Source: Bimastos eiseni
Lineage: Eukaryota; Annelida; Clitellata; Crassiclitellata; Lumbricidae
NCBI GenBank assembly: GCA_959347315.1
Contig: OY365814.1
Span: 29,029,402-29,093,401 of the forward strand
DNA: 64,000 bases
Direction of reading: 5' to 3'
Shown here: positions 23,169 to 37,600 of the stretch, in pieces
Position numbering within the stretch: the first letter of the stretch is position 1
Layout: every line of letters starts with the position of its first letter
Translations under genes and position numbers: made by a program
The notes under the pieces: generated by a model
Database searches by the model: none
The model's input: the letters and a program-made list of their open reading frames with translations, nothing else
What the model was told of the DNA's origin: nothing

Positions 23169-23480
23169 GCTAAAAGTTGCGACAACTCCGCACTGTTACT
23201 CGCTCCATAACTGCAGACACCACCGCTACACTTGTCCACTCCTTCGTCAAATTACTGCTGCTCACTAAACTGGGCGGTTGCGGTGCACGCCTGGACCGGG
23301 TCCTGCGTTTTGCTGCACGACTTGTAAGTCGTATTTCGAAATGTACCCACATCTCCGGTTAGATGCTGGATGCGCTCCCCTAGCCACACTTCCAGCAGCG
23401 ATTCTCGTACCCCATCATCGCTCTGGTCTGGTAGTCCTTGCCTTCTTGCCAGGTCTCATCTACGCCGATCTTCGCAAAAT
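23165..23480 (+). pseudogene. CR1/L2-like reverse transcriptase fragment
   Basis: + strand translation gives LRTVTRSITADTTATLVHSF, then LDRVLRFAARLVSRISKCTH. This is the post-palm segment of the same RT family as 20690-21480, in the opposite orientation. Frameshifts follow near 23360. Confidence 0.65.
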
Positions 23481-25860
23481 CTGACACACATCTTTTAGTG
23501 CATCGGGTTGGGCTAATTACAGTCCGGCAATTTCAATCAATGACTTCAGATATAATTATGTCGTTAGAATTAATTTAACTTGCCACTGATCTGCATTCCG
23601 ACGGTAACCACATTAGCTACATTAACGACGCAATTAAATCAAAGCTTGAAGTAGACACTCCTTCGACGTATGATCGTAGACGATACAATGTGCTGTAAAC
23701 TTTGGCATTGCACAATACGTAGATATGTCACACAGTACAACTTAAAAATAATCCCGAATGTGTGAAATTACAGGATCATCTGCGTGACATAATTCTACAA
23801 TTAAATAGGCAACAAACAATGAATCCAGGAAACTGCAGGACAGGATCTATATAGACCCCGTTGTTCTAACAACACAATAAGTGTAGGCAAAATACGCTGT
23901 GACTCATAATTATTTAATATTTAATTCTGCACTTCATTTCTCATTTTTGAAGCTTCCCACGAGCTCAGATATACATAATCGAAGAAACAAGTATTGAGAT
24001 TAGCGACAGAATGCTGAACTTCAAATGTATTGGACAGACGGGAACGCGCCCCTCAATCGGTAGGTGGCGTAGTACGTGTTTGAAATTAAAAATAATAATT
24101 GGTAATATTGTGGTGGCCTATTTATGAACTTTAAACGTATTAATTTGTTGACTAAATCCCTTTCTGTGCCATGATTGATGTGAAAAATTATCTTAATTAA
24201 ATCTAAAATTGTACGCTCTTTTGAGAGGTGTCGCACACACGAATCGCTAGGTGGCATCGTACATGTGTTTGTTGGATTTACAATAATAATTATAATTGCT
24301 ATTATTACTTTAGCTTATTTACCATTTAACACTGCTATTTAGTGAGTAAATAACACTGCATTCCTCTAAGTCCAATAATTGATTGCCAAAAATAAGGCGC
24401 AGCTGACAGTTGAGTAATGTAATTATACTATTAGACACCTTTACTTAAAGAGGCATTGACAGGATACCATATAAGTAGTGGAGCGCGTACGTGATATAGT
24501 TGGGAGTGGACGGGTTGATGGCACACATTCTGAGGATAGACCCTATGGTCCAGTAAATGCATTTGCATTTGAGGAGGGATGTGTAGCGGTTCCCCGGCTC
24601 CCAACTTTTACAAAGCTTCCGTTTTGACGTTTCAATTTCTTGTCCTCGCTGCTGAAATTAATACTAGAGGAACTTTGTTCTGTAGAGGTATTGTATGGGT
24701 TACAATATAGTGCCTGTGTTGTCCTTTCTCAAGACGAATTTCTTTTATATGGAAGCGACTGGTGTGCGCTGAGAGAGGCGCTAAATAAACAAAGAGATTT
24801 AAATACAATACAATGCAATATGTGATGGCTACCGTACCTGACCTTAAGGAGAGTAGGCCAACACTTCTGCCAATGCCCCTCAACTTCCACTCCCTTTCAC
24901 CATCTATTACCCTCTGCCTCTTCCTCGTCCCCTCCTCTTTCTTTCTGTCCTCATGGATCCTCTCCTTCCGCTGTCTATTACTGTCCATTGTATTCTCATT
25001 CAAATCCCATGCTAATCCCCTCATCTTTCCCTCCTCCCCTTCACTACCCCGCAATTTTTCTCCATCTCCTTATCATTCATTCCTCACCTGCCCATACTCT
25101 CCGATTTCAACACTTCGTCTCATTTCCATGCTCCTCGCTTATTACTCCCATCCTCATTAGCCCTTCCCTCCGTTCTAATCCTCGCCCATCTTCCGATCTC
25201 CACCACTTCTCATCATCCTCTGCCCTCCCCATTATTATAGTGATCCGTTAACACACCCGGTTTAAGACCTTATAGGTCTACATGTCGTTAGTGTAAAGCT
25301 GCTTACAAGCGAACATCAAGCACACTGTGATAAGTAATTCTAAATAAAACTCATAAGAGTCATGAATTAGTTGTCGTTACCGAACGGACGTTCCGAAGAA
25401 GAGTTTTATTGGAACACATGTGTTCCGAGGGTTCCGTTGCATTGTGAGCAGTGGGAACGCAGACACAGGATTTCGAGAGCAGTGGGAACGCCGTTTCCAC
25501 TTTAAACCCTGCATATTGTATGATCTTTGTTAAATCAGCAAGTCACGCATCAATTCATTGTACGACTAACCATGCTAGCGTGAAACAAAACTATAAATAA
25601 ATCATAATAAAATTACATAATGTGATAAAAAAAATAATATTAAAAAACCTTTATTGTTTGACTCACATTGAGACATAAAAACTGTTAATGAGATGGCGGG
25701 GCTTGCATTCTGGTCAGATGTACAGTAGCCTAAGTCAATACGTGGACTGATGTTGGTTAGACACAAACTAAAGTCATTATTTACACAGAGCCTATTCCTA
25801 TAATTATTTAGTCTTGAGTGTAATCGTAACTGAACAGCCGGTCTCACAGATGTATGCGTA
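23481..25860. other. Intergenic stretch, nothing recognised
   Basis: AT-rich to 24600, then pyrimidine-rich to 25230. A GAGCAGTGGGAACGC motif occurs twice at 25446-25500. Open frames of up to 140 codons (24632-25054 -) are low in recognisable motifs. No splice-consistent gene was found. Confidence 0.5.
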
Positions 25861-26269
25861 GTTTAAAATGGCAGTAACACTGATAAGGCAACGACCTATA
25901 GAAAATATAGCGCATTACATTCACGTGACAATATTTTTCAGTGGAAAAAAATACGATTTCAAAGAAAAGTTGGCGACCCACTTGGATATCCTTTACGACC
26001 CACTTGCGGGTCGCGACCCACAGGTTGAGAATCACTGTCCTAAAAGACAACTAAAACGAGCACTAGGACAGATGGTCGTCTTGTTGGCTGCCATGAAGTT
26101 AAATTCAACACCCGTTATCATCCGTTAATATACCGCGCCGTGTACAATCTTAATGTGTATGCATAATTCTGCTGTGTGAAATAATAAACGATTATTATTC
26201 TTTTAAAAAAAGCTTAATTGAACTTGCAGAGCACAGCGACGACCTAATAGACATTCCGGTGATAACTAC

Positions 26270-26790
26270 TGTACATTGACTACATTAAGCCTACTCGTCG
26301 GCCTACCAAAGCTCCGCCTCACTCCGCTCCAGTCTGTACTCAACGCAGCTGCTCGTTTGATTGCCCGTCTCTCTCGTTTCTCACATATCTCTACTTCCAC
26401 GTCTTCATTGGATTCCTCTAACTGATAGGATTCAGTTCAAAATCCTCTTTCTTAGGTGCAAAGCGTTTCTGGGTCAAGCTCCACGCTATCTTTGTGACTT
26501 TATCAGGCAACCTATCTCGGTTACCTCTGGACGTCCTCTCCGCTCTTTAGACCGTCAGGACCTTCTAGTACCTGTCTAAAACTGCCACAGCTCAGCATCG
26601 TGCTTATGCCTGTTGGCCCTTCGCTATGGAACAGCCTTCCTGCTGTAGCTCGTGCTACCATCCTATATGGTAGCACAACGTACTGTTTCTGCTCGTTCTC
26701 TAAGACTTCTTTTCTCTAGGGGTTTTTCGCACTCGGAGCGCCTCTGATTAAGTTGTACTGTGAGAGGTGCTTTATAAATCCGTAAATAGA
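26270..26790 (+). pseudogene. CR1-like reverse transcriptase C-terminus plus 3' tail
   Basis: + strand translation gives LHWIPLTDRIQFKILFLRCK, FLGQAPRYLCDFI, then TSGRPLRSLDRQDLLVPV. The family C-terminus follows in another frame, and then the 3' tail CTCTGATTAAGTTGTACTGT-GAGAGG and TTTATAAAT. The tail is the reference for the short copies found elsewhere in the window. Degenerate. Confidence 0.7.
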
Positions 26791-28105
26791 ATAGAAAAAT
26801 AATTACACACCACTTTTAAAATGCGATATTCGACGTATAAAGTCAACGAAAAAGACAATTAACCATATTTTTTTCTCCCTCTCGGCGTAGTACCTCCTTG
26901 TTAGGACAGAAATGCTGCTGCGAAGCCTTTCCGTAATAGTTTCAGTTTAACGACACGATGTTCCAAAGATCGTTGGCCGCCCCGTCCTTGATTCAGGCTT
27001 GGGATTGGCACTGTTAGACTGCAAACGGTGGCAGAGCTGAGCTTTTCCGAGTAGTAGCGCATTACAATTATATATTTAAGGTAATATTTTTTACTGAAAA
27101 ATGCACTCTTTTTGGCTCCCATAAAGTTGTGCCTTCACAAAAAAAATAATATGAATAGACTTGCATAGTTTTTACAACATGATTCCTTTATTAAAGACAA
27201 CTTTAGACTTAAATGAAATGTTGAAAGATTAAAAAGTTCAGTAAGCTGTGAGATCAAGAAATGATTGCGTAAATGTTGACCGCAGTGTTTAGCACGAAAC
27301 AGGAGCATTATATTAATCAGCAGACAAAATAAAAAAAACATATCACGAATTCGGACAGATTGGAGCTATTATAAGTACAGACACGAACCAGAAAATTAAT
27401 GTAAAAAAATCAGCAGAGGAGATTGTGGAACAATAAATCATGTACGTGGGGAGACAATGTGCATCTCAATTTCAGTTATATCCGTAAAACACCAACCTCA
27501 TATCACTGGACTCTCGGAAAAATAGGGCAGGAAGAAAAGTCATCCAAATATAGAGAATAGAAAGTTATCAGCAATGTTAGTGTTGACCAGAGGTGTAACA
27601 AGGTTTTGAAAAGTGGAGGAGGGGCGGTGCATTTTCTGCTTGTTACACCCTGGTGTTGGCACATCAATTTTCCTATTTCAGCACATTCTGAATCTTAAAC
27701 ATCAAATTCAGTGGAATTTAATTTAGTTGAACACGGTAGTATCAGTTCCTCATCCCATAGCATAATTAGTGTTCCAATGGAGTGGAACCCCTAGGGAATG
27801 AAAAATGTGGACAAAGAATTGGAGGAGTCTAAAGTTGGTCATTTTTATTCAGAATTTATAGCAACTCTTTCAAGGATCTTTAAATGAACTTGTAAACAGC
27901 AACATAACCTACAGTCCAGCAGCTATCCATGCAAGGCCAACTGGAAAGCATATCTATACCAGAGTGCAGGCATCATCAAAAGTTATGGGAAGGGGAAATG
28001 CCAAATGTATAAAAAAAATGCTTAAAAAGGTGGAAGGAGAGGTCTAAAGTACATGTATTTTTGTGGATATTTACGACAACCACAGCAAACAAGATCACAA
28101 TGTAA
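26791..28105. other. Intergenic stretch downstream of the kinase gene
   Basis: AT-rich. 27056-27105 (GCGCATTACA..AATATTTTTT.ACTGAAAAA) resembles 25911-25950, suggesting a second hAT-related fragment. No gene seen. Confidence 0.5.
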
Positions 28106-28111
28106 CTAACC

Positions 28112-28117
28112 TTTATT
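28112..28117 (-). terminator. Candidate poly(A) signal of the VRK1-like gene
   Basis: AATAAA on the - strand, about 530 bp after the stop codon. A plausible 3' end; unverified. Confidence 0.4.
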
Positions 28118-28642
28118 ATAACATGATATGGCTGACAACTGTTAAGATCCAAGTGTATTCAGTAAGAATCATGGCAAAGCAGCAGCAAAGACAAAAGCAA
28201 CTGTGCACAGTTAGCAAATAAATTCAACAGATAATACAAAAGAAAGCTATATTCCAAGCACAACACAATGGAATAGAAGAGTACAGTGATTGCATGTTTA
28301 CCACATGCTTCCAATCAACATTAATCCTTTGGAAATTGGCTTCACTGCAGAATTCTGAAGCACAAGAATGCGAACAGTTCCCAAAACCTGTGATGTAAAG
28401 TAAAAACAAAATTGAAAACAGTCAGACCTACACAAATCAAGAATTTCACCAAAAGGATTCTTACTCTGTCTTGGTACTTGCGAACAAAAAGATTCATAAA
28501 AAAGACAAATTGCTGTAAATCAGACTTTTCCTTAACGACTCTCACCAATTTACAAAGTGCAACGCAAGGTAGGCAGTGTGCTTAGAACAGCACCAAAGCA
28601 ATGTCCACACAGCAACATGACTGCCTCATGTGAAAGAATCAT

Positions 28643-31600
28643 CTATCGACTTCTACGACCCCGAGGCAATCCACGAAGTCCGGGGGACGTCTGTGTTGCG
28701 ATGGAGCTGACAACTTTCACCGGTTTCGGTCGACCGTCGGCCGCTGCACGACCACCTGAAAAATGTGTCAGATCAGAGGTTAATAGGGTCAGATCTTCAG
28801 AAATACTAGTGCATCAAAAACAGAGCATGCAAATTGTATAAGAATTACTGGTCAATGAATTAAGCAAAGCAGGAAACATTATAATTGCCAGTGTCAACTG
28901 ATGGGGTGCCAAAACAATAATCTGATTTGCATAATAAAATTAGCAGGCCTCAGATGAATCGAATGGAAATAGCGGTAATTATATCACATGTTTGCAAAAT
29001 CATCTTTATTTAAAATAAATCACGTGTTGAAAATAGTCGTATTAACCTTGAAATTCACACAAGAATGTTCTGCAAAATTTTCATAATTGTCAGAGCATTT
29101 AGTTTGTGAGCATACACCTACCTCTTCCAGCTGGACTCTTTGTCTTGCAAGCTGCTATGACAATTGGATTTGGTATCGGAGAGTCAGCTGGATTGACAGT
29201 TCTTGGCTTGGCCGCCATCAAACAACGACCACCGGGCGACTTACGCGGACCCGCAGGTCTCGGCTTACGCACAGCGGATACTTTGGGAGATTTGGGGGAT
29301 TTGGAAGCTCTTGCTTTTGGTGCTTTAGCCCTTGGTTCGGCAGCCTCCTCATCAACTGGCAGAGACGCGTTTCTCCGCCTACGACCAACAGGTGACCCCA
29401 TATCGTCGTCATCTTCCTGTGATGCTGGAGATGCAATTCGTTTTCGATTTACCTACACATTGTACGAATCCAGAGCAATAGTTCTTTTAATATCAATCTT
29501 TTTAGTATTTACTACTTTATGACATTACTACTAATACTACTAATGTTAGTGAACAGAAAGAAAAGGCAACTAGAATTTACTTTAATGGAAACAATTTCCA
29601 AAACAGGATGGTCTGTAGTACAAAAATTCATAGTCCCAGCTTCTTGATTATATATCTATTACCAAACTGGGCATTCATTACCAGAAGAACATGAATTTAT
29701 TGTGATATAATACAGTCATGAATATGGATCCCAAATTTCACAGGGTTCTAAACAAATGAGTCATAACATAAAGTTATGAGGCAATTCTTGACATGGTCTC
29801 CTAAGACAGCAAAATAATTAGTCTTTGCTATAGAAAATCCATGCAGCAGTTAAATATACATGGTAATCAGGACAGAGCATAGGTAAGCGTGCAGTTATGA
29901 AGATCAGGGATGAACCAAAACTTAGTTCAGAACTCGGCACGGTCCAATTTTCTTGGTACTCGCAAACAATGGGTCCAAGTATTACCGGAAATCTTTTCAA
30001 GTATCTGTTTTGAAAATAAAATTCAAATTTTTGTAATTTACAAAACAACAATCGATGTTACTAAAAGTACAAAATACTGTAATTTCTATTAACAAAACAA
30101 CAATCGACTTAACTAAAAATACAAATACTGCTGATCTTCGTGCCTACAAGTTACTACTATGGCAAAATTAAATAATTAATTAGAGTTGTGCAAATTGCCA
30201 ATCTAAACATCAAGAGAATGAGACTTTTTAAATTTTCAAAACTCGGCCTCTGCAAAATTCAACTTGTAAAACTCAGTGCTCGGACTCGGCAAGAAATTCA
30301 AACTCGGTTCATCTCGAATGACGATCTGTTAGTAGGCCCTACCTTAGCTGATGACGGTTTAGCGTTGTTGACACTTTTCAGTGAGAACTCCAGTTTATCA
30401 GTTTCTTTGTGACCGAGTTCCTTGAGGGCCTTAGAGAAAAGCTGTCGGCAATGGTCGTACGACGGTTGCTCTTCGTACTTCAAATTCGCGACGTATGTTA
30501 AGTAAGACTTAAGGTCGGCTGTTTAAAATGACATACAAATGACTGAAGTAAGTATAAGCCAAAACAAAAAGCGTCTGCTCATTCCATTAATTCCAAGCAT
30601 TTATATAGTGCTCCTTCAAGAACCTACTCAGGAGCACTCCCGGCCCAGTCACAATTAATGAAAAAAGGCTTGAGGAACTAGAAAAACCTGATGGATGGGC
30701 CACAAGTAAAGAGCGGAGATCAAGTGGGAGGTTGTTTCACATTGAGAGGCCCACATGGTGAAAACATGATCATAGTGTCATACATGGTCTTACACAAAGT
30801 TACTACCAAAAAAGAAAAAATTAAAATTCAGAGTAACTAACAATCAACTGTAATTCAAAGTGAAAAAACCCACGAGGTATATAATCTGGCTTTTATTTCA
30901 GGTGGAGAAACTGCAATACAAAATTTGTAGCCCTCAAAAGGCCATAAACTAACAAATCAGTTCGGTCATATTACTCACTGGGACAACTGTTATCAAGCTG
31001 AGAGGTAGTGAGGAAGCCAGGAATGTTAGACATCCATCTATACAGACAGAAAACAAAGACCGGTTAGCACAGATTACATGCTAAAATAAACACTATGAGA
31101 AGCATTTTCCATCTAGTGTGTGAACTTATTCCTCTGATCAAGTATTGATGTCTGGAACATAGGCCTTGCAGTATTAGTCATTGCCTTTTCTATATTTCTT
31201 TACATTAACTTAGTTTCACAACTTCTTATATTATAAATAATAATTAAAACTTCTATGAATTGGAAAAAAAACTATGTCTTAATTAAAAAAGAAAAAATGT
31301 TATGCAATATGCATATTCAACTAAATACAACAAGTAAATCATATGAAGAACTTCTACAACGACAACCATTTCATGTGACGCATGAAATTGGAGACTTCAA
31401 AGGGGCAAAAGACAGAAGTACCAAGTAACTTTATAGGAGAAGAGAACACGAGACTCATGAACAAACCAAGTAGCAGTGTTGGCACAACCTAAAGGCCCCA
31501 TATAACATACTACAAACCACAAGAGGCAGTCAAAGGCATGAAGCGTTAGAGGTTTCATTTTTTTTAGCCACAGCACACAAGGACAGGGGACCATCCCACT

Positions 31601-34600
31601 CACAGCAAACAGCCACTCATCAACCACTTAGACTATTTTATTATAGAGCACACTTAATCAAAGATACACGTGGACTAGAGCTCTTTAAGCATCTATCTGT
31701 CAATACAAGGATCAGAACAGAGACTTCTTTAAGCTCCAAGAGAACACCTTTCACCAAGCAGGATATCGTAATTCAATGAAGCGAGGAGTTCTTACTGGAT
31801 CTTTTGGTCGCGAACGTAGTCCATGTTCTTCAGGTTGTTTTCCCATGGCAACCTCTGACATAACCACTGGACCATACAATAGCCAAGAATCTCAAGGTCA
31901 CCACGGCGTGATGGCGCTGCCGAAACAACATAAGATGCAATATTAGAGAAAACTACAGTGCCATAGAAGAACAATTTCCTTCGGTTTGACAGACAACCAT
32001 TGTATAACGTGTTAGATAATTAATTTTTCTTAGCCACAGCACACAAGGGCAAGTGGCCTTGTCCTTCCCCTCACAGTCTGATCCTCACACTGACATCTAA
32101 GGCCCAAAATCATCCCTTGTTTCCTTCCTCGTGTCTTTGTCTCATGCTTTCAAAGTCACTCCTGCTTGGCACGACTTCTTTCAAGTCGCTAACCATTCAC
32201 TGCGAGGTCTTCCATCCATAATTACCAACAACACAACCGACATCTAATCATAACAAACTTTAAAGTTAAAGAAAAGAGGTAACAATAATAAATGTTAACT
32301 AAATTTATGGCAGTTTATCGATAACATTTTTAAAGAGCTGAAAATTCTGTTGATGAATTTCAGGCTGTCCTTACTACTTAAATTTTGATGCAAACGAAGT
32401 CGCTATGACGTCACTACTGAATGACAGAAACTTTCGTATTTCATGCAGTATTAGAAAAATATGTCAGGATCAAAGCGGTTGTGGAATTTTGAAAATCGAC
32501 GAATATTTACTATTTATTTTCCTATTATCATTAGGCGTCTTTTTATACTGACCTATTGACATTTGGCTCAGAAGTCGTCATGCCATATCAGGTAGGGATG
32601 AATTAAGTGTCAGTGTACATATTCACATCCATTCAAAGTTTTGAAGCACACACACATGACCATACTATAAAACATCGACGATGCCTGTCAATTCTGAGCA
32701 TAGAACTTGTTTAAGATGTATACAGTGTAATTATTTTAAGGGAGGCTTGAACCTGCACTTTCCACATAACATGCTGATAATCCCAACCAAATGGCTACAA
32801 TATCCTAAGACCAATCCCAGTATAAGCAATGTTTAATACACAACGGCAACAAAGTTTTAAAAACCATAAGCTTAAATTCAACCCAAGACCATTTTCCAAT
32901 CGATGGTCGTTTGCATCACACATAACAAACTGAACTGAAAGATTCTAACCTACGCCCTTGTGAGCATCTCGGCTCGTGAACTCGATCGTTCCGTCGTGCA
33001 ACCGGCGTGGGTCCTCTTTGTAATCCTTGTGCTGACCATCTGGCATGAACCGAAACGCAAGGCCATAGTCGATCAGGTAGATCTACAAAAGCGCAGCATA
33101 TTTCGAAAGAATTATAGCACAGTTGGCTCAGACGTCGTCATGTCAGATCAGGTAGAGATGAACCAAGTGCCAGTTTCCTGCCGAGTCAGAGTTTTACGAG
33201 TTCAGTTGCAACAAGTTTCAAATATTTAAAACTCTCACTCATTTGAATTTTAGTTCGGCAGTTTATACAGTTTATTTTTCGGTTTTGTCTCAGTATACAT
33301 TAAGAAATAGTGACTATTAAGTATTACCTGTAACAGTGTATGTGTTTCAAGTTAGGTCGATTGGTGCTTTGCAAATAAAAAAATATGAAATTTGTTCAGA
33401 AAACCGGAACGTCGATAATTTTTAAAGCTGGGACCAGTTATTTGCGAGTCTGAGTAATGCAGAGTACTACATAACTCGACCGAGTCAAGTTTAAGTTCAT
33501 CTCTATTATCAGGGCATTGAATTGAATGGCACGGATACGGGTAACACCGTCCTAATGACCAGTTTCCTTTTCAACCCGCATGAATGCTCTTAAGTCATAA
33601 TGTATACAACTTGCATCTATTCTGACCCCCACACAACGATAGGACGGATCGTCAAAGATGCCGAGTAACTGCGTGCGAGAGACTTGCATCGTGACAACAC
33701 TGGCCAGTTAGGGAGCGCCTCTGACTTAACCTGGCGCTATATAAATATTTGATAGGCTTACTTGATGTGTCTCCACACAGCAACTGCATCACATAAGGTT
33801 CAAACCACTACCCTCTGCATTACAAGTCAAGCCTTCTACCCAATCAGTTAATTTGCCCCATGCATCAAGACATCAGTACTTGCTTATGACCTTGAGACTT
33901 GTGATCTATTTTTTTGGCTAATAACGCAAAAATTAATATCCGAGTCAAATTTAAGGATATTCTGCTCAAATTTTCACTGTCATTCCTAATTGTACAAAAC
34001 TTTCAGAAGAATTCAAAGGGGTGTGATTGAATATCTTAATTTCACTGGTTGATTTGATGTGGAATTAACTGTTAATAATCTGCTAATTACGAACCTGTTG
34101 GGGATCTTTGTAGCCAGTCAACAGGTTGGCAGCCTTTATATCGCCATGTGCATAACCCTTTTCATGAATATATTCTAAAACATCCATCTACAAACAGAAA
34201 TGAAAGAACTTAACATCAAGGCTTAACCTGATTGACGCTATAATTTTGTGAAAGCACCCATTGTAATGGCATGGCTGTGTTATGGCGCCATGGACATTGG
34301 ACATTGTCATTTTTATAATCATTATGATAATGCTGCCTTGAATTCCGTGGTCATAGGCAGTGGTTACCCACTTCCACATGTGCACAGTCCTGTTGATTTC
34401 ACCTTTGAACACCAACCAGCACACTGTAAAGGATCAACCAGCAACCTGACTGATGCACGATGTTCAATAAAATCTTAATTCAATTGTCAATCGATTAGTG
34501 TTCACTTAAAACTCATCAGTTATGAATCGCCTTTATCTGCCTCAGACTCTGCGTCTGATTACAGCTCATGATCCTGATTCATGATTCTGGTAAGCAATTT

Positions 34601-37600
34601 TTTGATGCCTAGTAAATTCTGATGCCAGATAAAAGCAGTTTTCAAACTTCATTTTAAATGTACCTCCTAGCAAAAAATATACAAAAATATTGTTGGCAAA
34701 CCACCAGCAAATGTCAGATCAAAAAACAACGAAATCCCCGTACAATTACTTATTTGGGGACTCATAAGTTCTCTGACAGGGACTGGGGTTGGTATTAAAA
34801 AATAAGCCTAGAGTGGGGACACCTAATCATATAAAGATCATCATAAACTCATTAAAAAAAATTTTCTTTGCACACCACTCAGCAACAAGCTGCTATTGAA
34901 GTTACTAATTAGCAATTAAAAATAGAGCTGTTTAAGATTAATTTAATTTCTACAGTTAACTTTGAAAAATTAAAGATTAATTAATAGTTCATTTTGATAA
35001 AATAAAAAATATATAATTATATATGTCACACAATAAATGACATTTCAATCAAAATTCTGTCATCCAAAAATTTTAATCCAAAATGTTCAAGTAATCGACC
35101 TGACATACGTTCATAATTAATAGCTTGATTACTATCTGCCGCCATATTGCGATGTCTACAGTTTTTGTCGTTGCTTCCAGGCTTCCAGTACATGTTAGTG
35201 ATAGGTAGAAAATCTAAATGAATAACCATTAATCAAAAATTTTATTGTTACAATAAATCGACTATTAACCTACTAATAAATCAGTAATTTCTGCAGCCTT
35301 AAATAAAAATGATCCAGAATTGCTCACTAATTTAAGACCAAGCGAGAACACTGTGTGCAAGGGAAACTTCTTTCCGTTTTCTTCGAACAACTTCTGGAGG
35401 TCTGTTCCAAATCTCTGAATGACCATGAATCGATATTTCTGTCCGTCACGTTCATGTTGGCCGGACGCAACGAACTTTGGAACGCCAAGAGACTTCAGAG
35501 AATGTTTCGTCATCCACTCTTTGACTGAAAACAAATTAAGCATCAACTACATCACAACAAAATCATAAAAAATACAAATACTACTTAATCAAAATAACTC
35601 GAATGTAAATACAAAACATGAGTCATCGAACTTTATCATGCATTGCTGAACCTCGAAAAGAGAAAGCTCAGGAAAAACATTTAATTCAATCTACACAAAA
35701 CTGCAATTTTTCATTCTGACTGACGAACACTCTTAGCACCTATGCTTTCAGACACGTCGAATACCTATAACCAAGTACACAAACACAGGTCAACAGGCCT
35801 CTGAATAGTTATTCTGTGAGAGGCGCCATATAAATCTAAAGATATGATAACAAAGAACATCGTTCGAAAACCGGAAATATTACTGAACACGACACCACAA
35901 CGTACTCATGTCTGGCTTTGCCACTCTTTGGTAGAAATTCAGCTCACAGAACAGCGGTCCATTTTCATGCGGTTCCTATAAAAACATCAACATCCTTCTG
36001 TAAGAGAGGGCAGGCAACATAATACAGTAAATCTAAAAGTAAACGTCACTTTCAACAAGTCCTCAAAGCTGCAGCTCGGTGCTGAAGGCTATATCAACTG
36101 AAGTGAAAGCAACAATAACAATAAACTCTGTCACTGTTCACACCAAGACATTGCTAGTCCAAAGTCTGGATAAATGAGGAGGGCGACACCAACGTTCTTC
36201 ATCATCACACAGTGTTGTTAAAATGAAACAACTACAGCTACAAAAGTAATCCAACAACCTTTTCACATAGGTTATACACGTGTAACAGATTCCTTTTTAC
36301 CGACCTCAAATAGCGCAAGAAAATTATGCGATATGAGTAACTTAACATCAGCTGAGATGATTACAACTACTCAACATAAATTGTGAAATCCATATTACGC
36401 ACAACAAATTGAACCCACGACACAGACGACAGGCACGTGAATATACAGTCAGCCACCTCACCAACCAACCAACAAACCTCTGCATTAGACCACCTATATA
36501 GTTAACCCTCGCAACTCTGTTTCCAAATTAATCCATAAAGACTAATTAGTAAATCATCATGCATCCATTACGATAAGCATGCAGATCATTACAAGTTTTT
36601 AACCCATCAAAGATGAGCTGCATTTGTTCCGCATACACTTCAGTACGTTCAAATCATTAAAGGGTTAAACCTTTCTCATAAAATATCTGCATAAAAACAG
36701 TTTAATAGCAAATCATCATGCAACTGAGATGCTTAGGATTCTCGGATTTTCATAAACTAGTGAGATCATATCAGAATATGCACACTCTACACACAAATGC
36801 TGAACATAAATGAAGACTAAAATTATTATTTTTGATTACCGAAATTTGATACCGCCCTTCTTCCAACATCTTTTGCACACACACCCCTCGACGGCACAAT
36901 TGCAGTTGTACTGCAGAGCAATTGAGCGCAAAGGACTTGCTCAAGGTACCTACACAGTGACTGACGCCTCGGACGAGGGTCGAACCCGCTCACTCAGCAT
37001 ACACTGAACATTACAGGCTCTAACCGATCAGCCACCGTGCCACACTTGGCTTTGAACTGGAAATCTTACTTAAATGCCAATAATTGCACCGCCATAAACT
37101 GGAGTGTAAAATCCTGACATTATCAATGATATAATTAGAAACAATATTTAATTAGATATCAATATGAAAATTCAGCAGTTATATACTTTAATATACAGAA
37201 CTATGTGCAGATTGGACGTTAAACGTTATAAGTAGTCATGATCACTCTTACAATTTTCAAGACGAACTCTGCGTCATCCTTTACAGCAGAAGAGGAATTC
37301 TGTTGTGCTGCACAAGAGAAAATAGAAAGGAAACAGATGGTATTAATGGAATCTTAGTAATTAGGGCATAACCGGAAATCGCCTCAGACATTCGCCTCGG
37401 CCGAATATTGGACTATTCGGTCGAAGTATTTGCCTCTGCAAATATTACACCCGTAAATAGCTAACTTTTTACAAAAAAATAATTTTTTTGATAAAATATT
37501 TTTTCATAAAATAAATTTAGGACTAACGGATTTACTTCTAAGCTATTGGTTAATTAAACAAGAATTTAATGATCAATTGAATTTTCTTTAGAATAATGAT

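Larger units (their letters stand above)
20542..26037. mobile_element. Possible composite hAT transposon (ends only)
   Basis: 20542 begins CAGCGGTTCTCAACC, and 26037 closes GGTTGAGAATCACTG, its inverted partner. This is the classical CAGNGGTTCTCAACC hAT terminus. Next to the right end is GGGTCGCGACCC. Flanking octamers are CCCTAGGA and TCCTAAAA, a weak 5/8 match. A hAT-like ORF lies inside at 22809-23168, as do two CR1-like fragments that would be nested insertions. It could equally be two unrelated solo ends. Confidence 0.35.

Noticed and set aside
36850..37045. A functional tRNA gene
   Set aside because: Only A-box- and B-box-like motifs are present, without a complete cloverleaf, and several dispersed copies share a non-tRNA body, so it is a SINE.
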